Origin: an uncultured Oscillospiraceae bacterium
Lineage (GTDB): Bacteria > Bacillota > Clostridia > Oscillospirales > Oscillospiraceae
DNA: 35,509 bases
Assembly: GCA_944385765.1 (NCBI GenBank)
Contig: CALWYL010000018.1
Location: 1 to 35,509, forward strand
Direction: 5' to 3'
In this document: one piece after another, positions 6,401 through 14,599 of the stretch
Layout of the letters: each line of letters opens with the position of its first letter
Position numbering within the stretch: position 1 is the stretch's first letter
Position numbers and translations under genes: made by a program
The notes under the pieces: generated by a model
Database searches by the model: none
Told to the model about the DNA's origin: nothing
Seen by the model: the letters and a program-made list of their open reading frames with translations, nothing else

Positions 6401-7816
6401 ATGAGCGAACAGGAACTGCAGCCGCAGGGCATGATGCGCAGGTACGCGTTCTGGATACTGCTCTCGGTGGAACTGCTGCTGTCGTTCTCATTTTTCGGCT
6501 ACTTCCATATAGAGCCCATATCGGTCACCATAGCCTATATACCGGTGCTGCTGGCGGGGGCCCTCATAGGGCCGCTGGAGTCGGTGGCCGTGGGGGCGCT
6601 GTTCGGCCTCGCCAGCATGTGGAAGGCCTCGGCGAACTACGTCATGCCCGCCGACCAGCTCTTCTCCCCATTCTACAGCGGGGAGCCGCTGGGCAGCTTC
6701 ATGCTGAGCGTGGGCAGCCGCATGCTCTTCGGGCTGGTATTGGGCCTGCTCTATATGGGCGCGCGGCGGCTGAAGTACCCGGGGATATGGGTGGCCGTCG
6801 TGTCGTACCTGGGGAGGACCATACACTCCCTGCTGGTATACAGCGCCATGGCGCTGTTTTTCCCCCATATGGGCTACAACCCGCTCAGCGCGCTGAAAGG
6901 GCTCGTGAACCCGGTGGACATCGCCGTGGACCTGGCGACCGCGCTGTTGGTGCTGGCCCTCTGGGCGGCGGTGCACACGCAGACCTGGCGGCGATTCCGC
7001 AGGCGGCTGGAGCTGGCGCGGATGCTGCGCTCGGGCGAGCGGCGCTACGGCCTGCTGCTGGCGCTGGTCATCGTGGCCACTCTCGTCTCCGCCGTGGCGG
7101 TGACGCTCTATTTCGTCCACCGCATAGACTACGTGCTGGAGGGCAAGGGCATAGAGCTGAGCGACGCCGGCTACTCCGATGTGCTGCACCTGCAGATGCA
7201 GTTCCTGCTGGGCATCATCTCGCTGATGATGCTGGTGGTGCTGTTCCTGGCTATGAACAGGGAGTACACGGCCTATACGGCCTACGAGGGGAAGCTGGAC
7301 TCCCTCACCGGGGTGATGACCCGCAGGGCCTTCTTCAACGCCTGCACCGCCGCGCTGAGGCAGACGGAGCGGCAGGGGGACACGCTGGGCTACTTCATAA
7401 TGGTGGATTTGGACTATTTCAAGGAGATAAACGACACCTGCGGCCACCCGGAGGGGGACCGCGCGCTGAAGGAGGTGTCCACCCGGCTGAGGGACATATT
7501 CGGCATGAACTGCCTCATCGGGCGCATGGGCGGCGACGAGTTCGCCGTGCTGGTAATCAGCGCGGGCGAGACCAGGGCGGAGCTGGAGGTGGACCTGCGG
7601 CACTTCCTGGAGCGCGTGCACAAGACCACCTGCGGAGAGCGCCGCCTGACCTGCAGCATAGGCGCGCTGCAGGTGACGGAGGCGAGGCCGCCCGAGGAGC
7701 TCTATCTGGAGGCAGACAGGCTGCTCTACGCCGCCAAGGAGCGCGGCAGGGACCAGTACGTCATAGGCCGGCCGGAGCCGGCGGAGGAGCCGGCGGAGGA
7801 GCCGGCCGCCGTCTGA
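6401..7816 (+). CDS. Membrane diguanylate cyclase with an ECF-S-like N-terminal domain
   Basis: A 471-residue protein. Residues about 15-190 are hydrophobic. The part SVTIAYIPVLLAGALIGPLE followed by GALFGLAS closely resembles the substrate-binding (S) subunits of ECF vitamin transporters. Two further TMs (about 216-240 and 266-286) bracket a short outside loop. The GGDEF domain is about 297-455, with DSLTGVMTRR, VDLDYFKEIND and intact GGDEF (377-381); no RxxD I-site is visible. The C-terminus ends in EPAEEPAEEP, coded by 12-base direct repeats (7775-7810). ATG at 6401 follows GGAAGGGGG. The inference is that a small-molecule-binding membrane domain controls c-di-GMP synthesis. The ECF-S resemblance is by eye and could be another small membrane family. 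Confidence 0.88.
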   Translation: MSEQELQPQGMMRRYAFWILLSVELLLSFSFFGYFHIEPISVTIAYIPVLLAGALIGPLESVAVGALFGLASMWKASANYVMPADQLFSPFYSGEPLGSFMLSVGSRMLFGLVLGLLYMGARRLKYPGIWVAVVSYLGRTIHSLLVYSAMALFFPHMGYNPLSALKGLVNPVDIAVDLATALLVLALWAAVHTQTWRRFRRRLELARMLRSGERRYGLLLALVIVATLVSAVAVTLYFVHRIDYVLEGKGIELSDAGYSDVLHLQMQFLLGIISLMMLVVLFLAMNREYTAYTAYEGKLDSLTGVMTRRAFFNACTAALRQTERQGDTLGYFIMVDLDYFKEINDTCGHPEGDRALKEVSTRLRDIFGMNCLIGRMGGDEFAVLVISAGETRAELEVDLRHFLERVHKTTCGERRLTCSIGALQVTEARPPEELYLEADRLLYAAKERGRDQYVIGRPEPAEEPAEEPAAV

Positions 7817-7842
7817 GGCGCGGCGCGGAAGAGAAGATAGAG

Positions 7843-7876
7843 AGAGCCCCTGTGCCCGCGGGCACAGGGGCTCTTT
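7843..7876. terminator. Bidirectional terminator between converging GGDEF operon and 22-kb unit
   Basis: Positions 7843-7874 are a perfect 32-base palindrome (16+16), AGAGCCCCTGTGCCCG and its complement, ending CTCTTT on the plus strand. It lies between the stop of the plus-strand GGDEF gene (7816) and the stop of the minus-strand CheB-CheR gene (7897), so it probably terminates both. The U-tracts are short on both sides; the very stable stem is the main evidence. Confidence 0.8.
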
Positions 7877-7896
7877 GCAGTCAGCCGGGCCCGGCG

Positions 7897-10488
7897 TCAC
7901 ACGGTGACGGGCTCGCCCTTGTCCGCCGGGGCGGGCTCCGGGCGCGCGGGGGCGCCCAGGCTGTCGATGATGGTAATCACCAGACCGCGGATGCTGTTCT
8001 CCGTGGTGCGGTAGGGGGCTATGCGCAGGGTGTAGCAGCGGCCGTTCATGGCCGTGACCTCGCGGTCTATGGATATGAGGTCCTTGAGCACGGTGCGGCA
8101 GTCGTTCTCTATGGCCTCCTCGGGGAAGCTGTGGGCGAAAATCTGTATGGGGCGGCCCACGTCGTGCTCCATGAGCTGGAACTCGCGGCCCACGTACTCG
8201 GTGAACTTGCGTATGTTGAGGTTGCTGTCCACAAAGAGGATGCCAATCATGGTGGAGGAGAGGAAGTTGGAGAGGTCGTTGGTCATCATCGTCAGCTCGT
8301 CGAGCTTGAGCTGGTGCTCGGTGTTGACGGTGTAGAGCTCCTCGTTGACGCTCTGCAGCTCCTCGGTGGAGCTCTGGAGCTCCTCGTTGGCGGTGAGCAG
8401 TTCCTCATTGGCCGCCTGCAGCTCGCCGTTGACCGTCTCCAGGCGCTGGATGGTGGAGCGCAGGTCGCTCTGCGAGACCTGGAACTCGCGCTCCAGGTCG
8501 GCTATGCGCCGGGCGGCGGTGGCGTCCAGGTCGTACTTCTCGACCACGCCGCCGGACTGGGGGAGGCCGTTCTCCACGAAGAGCACGGCGGTGAGCTTGC
8601 TGTCCTCACCGGAGACGCCGGCTATGGGCTGCACGGTGAGGTCGATGACCCGGCGGCCGGAGGCGGTGTCCACGGTGACGCCGGTGTAGGTGACGGGGGT
8701 GTTCTCGTTGCGGCAGCGGCTGAGGGCCGTGGCGGCCACCAGGTTCAGGTCGCTGTTGAGCATGCTGAAGAAGTTGAGCGTGGCCTTGCCGGGCGCCAGG
8801 GTGAGGTAGTCGGAGTAGTTGCCGAAGAAGTGCAGCACGGTGTCGTCCTCGCTCAGCACCACGGAGGCGGGCAGGAAGCGCTCGAGGAACTTGGTGTAGA
8901 GCCCCTCGTTGACGGCGTCCTCGCTGTGGCCGGCGCCGGCGCGGATGCTGCGCGGGGAGATGGCCTGGATGTTGGGGATGGTGAAGGCGGGGGGCGTGAG
9001 GTCCTCCACCTTGCCCTCGCCCTTGTGCAGGTAAATCTTCTCCGCGCTGCACACGGGCTTGAAGAGGCTGACGTACTCTCCGGCGGTCTCGCTCTTGCCC
9101 AGGAAGAGGTAGCCATTGTTCTTCAGCGCCGAGTGGAAGATGGCGAAGAGGCCCCGGCGCAGCACGGGCTGGAAGTAAATCATCACGTTGCGGCAGACGA
9201 TGAGGTCCAGCTTGCCGAAGGGGGGATCGGAGAACATGTTGTGCGTGGCGAACACTATCATGCGCCGGATATCCTTGGAAATCTGGTACTGGTCGTTCAG
9301 CTTGAGGAAGAACTTGGCCAGGCGGTCGGGCGTCACGTCGTCTATGATGTTCTCGGAGAACACGCCCTTGCCGGCCTGCTCTATGGCGCGGCTGTCCACG
9401 TCGGTGGCGAAAATCTTCACGTCGCGCTTGACGTTCAGCTCCTCCATAACCTCGCGGAAGAGGATGGCGATGGAGTAGGCCTCCTCGCCGGTGGAGCAGC
9501 CGGCGCTCCAGACGCGGATGGGCTCGTTCTCCTTGGCCCGCTCGACTATCTTGTAGATGGCGTTGTATTTGAGCTTCTCGAAGAAGGCCGGGTCGCGGAA
9601 GAAGTTGGTGACGCCTATCAGTATCTCCTTGACGAGGATGTTCACCTCCTCCGCGCTGTCGCCCAGCAGCCGGGCGAAGTCGGCCAGGGTGGCGGTGTGG
9701 GTGACCAGCATGCGGCGCTCGATGCGGCGCAGTATGGTGGAGCGCTTGTAATAGGTGAAGTCTATCCCGCTGGCGTTCTTGAGTATGGTGTAGATGTGCG
9801 AGAGGGTCTCCTCCTCGGAGAAGATGACCTCCTCGTCGGAGAGCATGCCGTCGCTTTTGGGGGAGCGCAGCAGCACGGGGGTGTTGGAGAAGTTGAGTAT
9901 CTCCTCGGCTATCTCCTCGGGGGAGAGGACGAAGTCGGCCAGGCCGGTGTTTATCACGCTGCGGGGCATGCCGTCGAACTTGGCGCTCTCCGGGGCCTGG
10001 GCTATCACCAGCCCGCCGTGCTCCTTGACGGACTTGACGCCGTTGGTGCCGTCGGAGCCGGTGCCGGAGAGCACGACCACGATGGAGTGCTCGCGCTTCT
10101 CCTCCGCCAGGGAGCTGAAGAAGATGTCTATGGGGTGGTTCAGCGTGCCGGGGGCGTAGTCGGAGAGCAGCAGGCGGCCGTCGTGCATGGTCATGTACTT
10201 CTTGGGCGGTATCAGATAGACGGTGTCCGGCTCCACGGCCATGCCGTGCTCGGCCTGGTAGACGCTCATCTCCGTGTGCTTGCTGAGGATATCGGCCATC
10301 AGGCTCTTGTAGTCGGGGGAGAGGTGCTGTATCACCACGAAACTGAGGCCGCTGTTGGGGGGCATATAGCCGAAGAACTGCTGCAGGGCCTCCAGGCCGC
10401 CGGCGGAGGCGCCGATGCCTATGACCAGGGGGGACTGGACGGAGGCGGTGTTCTCGGGGGATGCGGGATTTTCGACTGTTTTACTCAT
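7897..10488 (-). CDS. CheB-CheR-PAS fusion protein (orphan chemotaxis-type methylesterase/methyltransferase)
   Basis: An 863-residue soluble protein. Residues 20-200 are a CheB-type methylesterase with its triad: Ser28 in GASAGG, His55 in IQHLSPDY and Asp146 in SGTGSDG. Residues about 225-490 are a CheR-type methyltransferase with the SAM-binding WSAGCSTGEEAYS and VCRNVMIYF. A PAS-like segment follows (about 520-640), then a long coiled coil rich in ANEELQS repeats (about 650-735) and a C-terminal PAS domain (740-845). No receiver domain precedes the CheB part, and no chemoreceptor is in the window, so its methylation target is unknown. ATG at 10488 overlaps the TGA of the preceding gene (ATGA) and has GGAGGAG upstream. 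It is the last gene of the 22-kb unit. Confidence 0.93.
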   Translation of the reverse strand: MSKTVENPASPENTASVQSPLVIGIGASAGGLEALQQFFGYMPPNSGLSFVVIQHLSPDYKSLMADILSKHTEMSVYQAEHGMAVEPDTVYLIPPKKYMTMHDGRLLLSDYAPGTLNHPIDIFFSSLAEEKREHSIVVVLSGTGSDGTNGVKSVKEHGGLVIAQAPESAKFDGMPRSVINTGLADFVLSPEEIAEEILNFSNTPVLLRSPKSDGMLSDEEVIFSEEETLSHIYTILKNASGIDFTYYKRSTILRRIERRMLVTHTATLADFARLLGDSAEEVNILVKEILIGVTNFFRDPAFFEKLKYNAIYKIVERAKENEPIRVWSAGCSTGEEAYSIAILFREVMEELNVKRDVKIFATDVDSRAIEQAGKGVFSENIIDDVTPDRLAKFFLKLNDQYQISKDIRRMIVFATHNMFSDPPFGKLDLIVCRNVMIYFQPVLRRGLFAIFHSALKNNGYLFLGKSETAGEYVSLFKPVCSAEKIYLHKGEGKVEDLTPPAFTIPNIQAISPRSIRAGAGHSEDAVNEGLYTKFLERFLPASVVLSEDDTVLHFFGNYSDYLTLAPGKATLNFFSMLNSDLNLVAATALSRCRNENTPVTYTGVTVDTASGRRVIDLTVQPIAGVSGEDSKLTAVLFVENGLPQSGGVVEKYDLDATAARRIADLEREFQVSQSDLRSTIQRLETVNGELQAANEELLTANEELQSSTEELQSVNEELYTVNTEHQLKLDELTMMTNDLSNFLSSTMIGILFVDSNLNIRKFTEYVGREFQLMEHDVGRPIQIFAHSFPEEAIENDCRTVLKDLISIDREVTAMNGRCYTLRIAPYRTTENSIRGLVITIIDSLGAPARPEPAPADKGEPVTV

Positions 10489-13400
10489 GTGCGCTCCTCC
10501 TTACCTTGGGTATCCGCTTCTGCGCGGGGACGTAGATATTTGTTCTCGAAAGCCTCGCAGGGCAGGGGCCTGTCGTAGTAATAGCCCTGGGCGTAGCGGC
10601 AGCCCAGCTCCAGCAGGGTGTCGCGCTGCGCGGCGGTCTCCACACCCTCGGCCACGCACACCATGCCGTGGTTTTTGCAGATGCGGACTATGTCCCGCAC
10701 CAGGGTGCGGCCTATGGGATTCGTCACCAGGTCGGCCATGAGGCTGCGGTCCAGCTTCACGGTGTCGAAGCGCACGCTGGCGAAGAGGGAGAGATTGGCG
10801 TACTGCGAGCCGAAGTCGTCCAGGCCGATATGCAGCCCGCAGGAGCGGAAGCGCTCGACTATGGCGCGCAGCTCGCCCGTTTCCAGGCCGCCGCGCTCGG
10901 TTATCTCCAGCTCCAGGGCCTCCGGGGGCAGCTGCGGGTAGTGGCTCTGCACGGCCAGCACGGAGGCCAGGGTGGAGGGGTGGACCAGGGTGACGCGGGA
11001 GATGTTGACGGCCACGGGGACTATCCCCAGGCCCTGGGAGCGCCAGCGGTCGGCCTGGGCCAGGGCGCGCTCCAGGACGAAGAGGTCCAGCTCGCGCACG
11101 GTCCCCGTCTCCTCCAGCATTTCGATGAAGGTGGCGGGCATGACGATGGCCCCGTTGTTGTCTATGCCCCGCACCAGGACCTCGGCACCCGCCAGGGCTC
11201 CCGTGCGGAGGTCAATCTTGGGCTGGAAGTACACGGTGAAGCGGCCGGCCCGGGCCGCGTCGCCCACCGTGGAGAACTCCTCAAACTGCGGGGCGCCCGC
11301 ATCCGGCTCCAGGGGCTCGGCGTGCATGGAGGCCTTGGCCTCCTTGACCAGGCGCTGGCCGGTGAAGGCGCCGTCCGCCCAGGCGCGGCCTATGCGCACC
11401 TCCTTGGGATAGCGGCGCTGCAATATGGAGCGGAGGCGGCCGCAGCGGCCCACGAACACCTCGCGGGTGGTGTTGGGCAGGAAGGCGATGAACTCCGCGT
11501 CCCAGGTGCGGAACAGGAAGGCCGTGCCGAACACCTCGGACAGGGTCTTGGCCACATACCACAGCAGGCGGCTGCCGTATTCAAAGCCGCAGCTGCTGTT
11601 GATGGCGGCGAAGCCCGGTATGTCCAGGCACACGGCGCCGAGGGAGCTGAAGCGCTCGGAGCTGAGCGAGTATATGGCGTCCATGTACGCGCGCAGGTCC
11701 GGCAGGCCCAGCAGCTGCTCCGCCGCGCCGGAGGCACGCTCAATTGAGCTGAAGCGCTCACGCTCCCGCAGCATATGCGGGATGAGCGTGCTGAAGAGCG
11801 CAGCGTCCCCCGGGTGCTCCCGGGCGTTCTCTATGCACAGGAAGCCCTCCACCTGTGTGCCGCGGATGAGGGGGAAGGCGGTGAAGTACCAGTCCGGGGC
11901 CGGGCTGACGGAACCCGGCGCGTTGTGGAGGTGCCGGCGGGTGAGGAACATCGGCGCGCGCTCCTCCATGCAGCGCGTGAGCAGGGGGAAGCGCTCCAGC
12001 CGCGTGCCGGAGACGGCCTGCTGGATGCTGCGCTTGCCGGCGGCTGTCCACTCAAAGGTCATGACGAGGGCGTGGCCGTTCTCCACCAGCATCAGGGTGT
12101 AGACCCTGTCGGCGTGGTAATAGCCGCCGATGGTCTGCAGCACGCTCTTCAGGGAGGCGTCCAGAGTCCGGGCGGCGAGCATGGCGGACACGCAGTCGAG
12201 GGCCACGTCCTTTTCGCGCTCGGAGAGGGGGCGGTCCATCTCCGAGGAGTGGACGGCCACCTGCTCGGTGCTGTCGCAGTCCTGTTGCTGCTGGGGCCAG
12301 AGCCAGTCCTCGCTCTCCTGGGAGAAGGCCACGGTGTCGGCGGCCGCGTTCCACCAGAAGGCGCATATGCGCTCGGCCTGGCTGAGCATCAGGGAGTAGC
12401 TGGCGGTCCTGGCGGGGGAGATGGAGATGCCGGCGATGTAGAGCAGCGCATCGAATGGGCTGCCGGGCAGGGTGCGGCGCAGGAAGGACATGGCCTCCTC
12501 CATGCGCCGGCGCGTGTCCTCCCTGCCGGTGACGGAGGGGAAGACGACGACGAACTGGCTGGGGCTGTACTGGCCCAGGATGCAGCCGCCGCCGAGGGCC
12601 AGCGAGAGGGCGGAGGCTATCTCGGAGAGCATGAGCCACGCGCCGGGTATGGCGCCCATGGGCTGCCTCACGAGGCCGTTTATCTGGAACACGGCCACCG
12701 CGCGGTTGCCTTCGGAGCGCTCGGCGAACAGGGACTCCGCCATGTGCCGGACGGTGTCGCGGTCATAGAGCCGGCTGACGGGGTCGCGCTGCGCGCCGCC
12801 GTTCACTGAGAGCTCAAGCTGGTGCAGCCGGTCCACGCGCACCAGATAGACGAAGATGTGCAGCTGGTGTGAGGAGGACTCCTCGGACAGGTAGAGCACG
12901 TGACGCACCCAGCGGATGTTGCCGCCGCTGTCCACCCGGCGGTATTCGGCGGAGAGCCAGCGCCGGCCCTCCTGATAAGCGCGCAGCAGCTCCTCGCGGT
13001 CGAAAAGGGTCTCCAGGTCGCCCGGCCCGTCCTGGCTGAACACCTTCTGCCTCTCCAGCTGCATCACCTGCGAGCAGCGCGTGTCCTCCACCTGGCTGCT
13101 GAGGTTGGAGTCCTCTATCCAGAGGTCCTCCACGGTGTCGGACTCCAGATTGGCGCACATGCGCACTATGAGGTCCGCCACCAGGCCCTCGGGCAGGGGG
13201 CGCCGGGCGGAGCCCCAGCTGCCCTGGGAGGCAAAGCCCTGGGGGAGGCTCTCCAGGACGCCGACGGCCCTCACCGCGCGGCCCACATCGTCGAAGATGG
13301 TGCGGTAGGAGATGGAGGCCCAGCTGTAATAGCCGGTGTCCCGGCTGCGGACGGCGAAGTTGCCGTAGCCCTGGGCCCGCCCGGAGAGCAGCTCCTGGGC

Positions 13401-14582
13401 GAAGCGGCGGAAGCGGGTGACGGAGTTGGGGTGTATCCAGCCGCCGGTGATGAGGTGCTCGGGGAACTTCATGTTGTCGCCGCCCAGCGGCTGGTATTTG
13501 CCGTCCCGCGTGAAGGCGCGGAAGGTGCCGTCGTGTATGTCCACCTCCCAGATGCGCTTGGAGGTCTGGTCAAACGCGGCCTGCAGGCGCTGGTTGGTCT
13601 CCTTCAGCTCCAGCTCCGACTCCTTGAGCTGGGAGATGTCGGTGGCGGTGATGAGCATCACCGGGTGTGGGCTGTCGTACTCCACCTCAGTGGCGCGGAC
13701 ATACCACCACAGCCAGCCGTCGTCCCGCTTGGAGGAGACGCGGTGGGTGCTGTCCGCCGGGCGGCCCATGCGCTGGGCCTCGCGTATCTCCCGCTCCACG
13801 GCGACGAGGTCGTCCGGGTGTATCAGCCGCGCGAGGGGTATGGGCAGCTCCAGCTTGCCGGGGTCGGCGCCGATTATGCGGCAGAAGCTGGGGCTGACGT
13901 AGATGACCTGAGGGGCGTCCCCCAGCTCCAGCAGGGCCACGCCGCTGTCCATGTTCTCCAGCAGCCCGCTGAGGGGGATGGTGCTGACGGGGCGGAATTC
14001 GGCGCTCCGGGCCTCGCGGTAGCCGTCGCGGTCCTTGAGGAAAAAGCGGTGCTTGCCGGCCTTCTTCGCCTTGTAGAGCGCGAGGTCCGCCGCCTGATAG
14101 AGCCCCTCGAAGGCCTGTCCCCTGTCGGCCAGGTAGACGCCCACGCTGGCCGTCAGATTGACCACCGTCTGGTCGCCCAGGGCCAGGTGCAGGCTCTCGC
14201 ATATCTCGGCCGCCTTCTTGCGCGTGAACTCCTCGGTTATGTCTCCGCAGAGGAACACGGCAAACTCGTCCCCGCCCAGGCGGCCCACGATGTCGTTGGG
14301 GCGGAAGAGGCCGGAGAGGATGCGGGCCGAGAGATGTATGGCCCGGTCGCCGGCCTGGTGGCCCAGGGTGTCGTTGACGGACTTGAAGTTGTCCAAATCC
14401 ACTATGAAGAGCGCGCAGGTCTCGTCCGGCTCCATCCTCTGCAGCCGCCGCTTTATGTGCTGCTCCATGGTGGCGCGGTTGAGGAGGCCGGACAGGGTGT
14501 CCTTGGTGGCGCGCTGCTGGAGCTCCTCTATCTGGTATTGCAGGCTCTCCCCGTCGGAGAGGCCCATTTTCATATCTCCCAT
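10485..14582 (-). CDS. Multidomain GGDEF-PAS-PAS-GAF-EAL cyclic-di-GMP enzyme
   Basis: About 1,365 residues with no clear TM. Order: GGDEF (about 25-185) with intact GGDEF (103-107) and I-site RPND (94-97); two PAS domains (206-320, 333-448); a third PAS-like stretch (460-590); a degenerate GGDEF-like fold (595-755, motif QYSPSQF); a GAF-like domain (795-945); a second degenerate GGDEF (955-1085, motif RTWDAEF); and EAL (1108-1348). The EAL signature reads EVL, but the metal and catalytic residues I can check are kept (E of EVL, VNIS, LEITE, LDDFG, VKLD, AEGVET), so phosphodiesterase activity is plausible. ATG at 14582 has AGAGGG eight bases upstream; GTG at 14603, overlapping the kinase stop, is the alternative start. 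Its stop overlaps the CheB-CheR start. Confidence 0.9.
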   Translation of the reverse strand: MGDMKMGLSDGESLQYQIEELQQRATKDTLSGLLNRATMEQHIKRRLQRMEPDETCALFIVDLDNFKSVNDTLGHQAGDRAIHLSARILSGLFRPNDIVGRLGGDEFAVFLCGDITEEFTRKKAAEICESLHLALGDQTVVNLTASVGVYLADRGQAFEGLYQAADLALYKAKKAGKHRFFLKDRDGYREARSAEFRPVSTIPLSGLLENMDSGVALLELGDAPQVIYVSPSFCRIIGADPGKLELPIPLARLIHPDDLVAVEREIREAQRMGRPADSTHRVSSKRDDGWLWWYVRATEVEYDSPHPVMLITATDISQLKESELELKETNQRLQAAFDQTSKRIWEVDIHDGTFRAFTRDGKYQPLGGDNMKFPEHLITGGWIHPNSVTRFRRFAQELLSGRAQGYGNFAVRSRDTGYYSWASISYRTIFDDVGRAVRAVGVLESLPQGFASQGSWGSARRPLPEGLVADLIVRMCANLESDTVEDLWIEDSNLSSQVEDTRCSQVMQLERQKVFSQDGPGDLETLFDREELLRAYQEGRRWLSAEYRRVDSGGNIRWVRHVLYLSEESSSHQLHIFVYLVRVDRLHQLELSVNGGAQRDPVSRLYDRDTVRHMAESLFAERSEGNRAVAVFQINGLVRQPMGAIPGAWLMLSEIASALSLALGGGCILGQYSPSQFVVVFPSVTGREDTRRRMEEAMSFLRRTLPGSPFDALLYIAGISISPARTASYSLMLSQAERICAFWWNAAADTVAFSQESEDWLWPQQQQDCDSTEQVAVHSSEMDRPLSEREKDVALDCVSAMLAARTLDASLKSVLQTIGGYYHADRVYTLMLVENGHALVMTFEWTAAGKRSIQQAVSGTRLERFPLLTRCMEERAPMFLTRRHLHNAPGSVSPAPDWYFTAFPLIRGTQVEGFLCIENAREHPGDAALFSTLIPHMLRERERFSSIERASGAAEQLLGLPDLRAYMDAIYSLSSERFSSLGAVCLDIPGFAAINSSCGFEYGSRLLWYVAKTLSEVFGTAFLFRTWDAEFIAFLPNTTREVFVGRCGRLRSILQRRYPKEVRIGRAWADGAFTGQRLVKEAKASMHAEPLEPDAGAPQFEEFSTVGDAARAGRFTVYFQPKIDLRTGALAGAEVLVRGIDNNGAIVMPATFIEMLEETGTVRELDLFVLERALAQADRWRSQGLGIVPVAVNISRVTLVHPSTLASVLAVQSHYPQLPPEALELEITERGGLETGELRAIVERFRSCGLHIGLDDFGSQYANLSLFASVRFDTVKLDRSLMADLVTNPIGRTLVRDIVRICKNHGMVCVAEGVETAAQRDTLLELGCRYAQGYYYDRPLPCEAFENKYLRPRAEADTQGKEERT

Positions 14583-14599
14583 TTGGCTATCCCTCTGTA

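Noticed and set aside
7843..7874. Palindrome as a protein-binding operator
   Set aside because: It lies between two converging stop codons, and its length and stability fit a terminator better.
6619..10578. Very long plus-strand open frame opposite the CheB-CheR gene
   Set aside because: The translation is low-complexity Gly/Ala/Val/Leu-rich and mirrors a clear CheB-CheR-PAS protein on the minus strand. It is a shadow produced by the high GC content.
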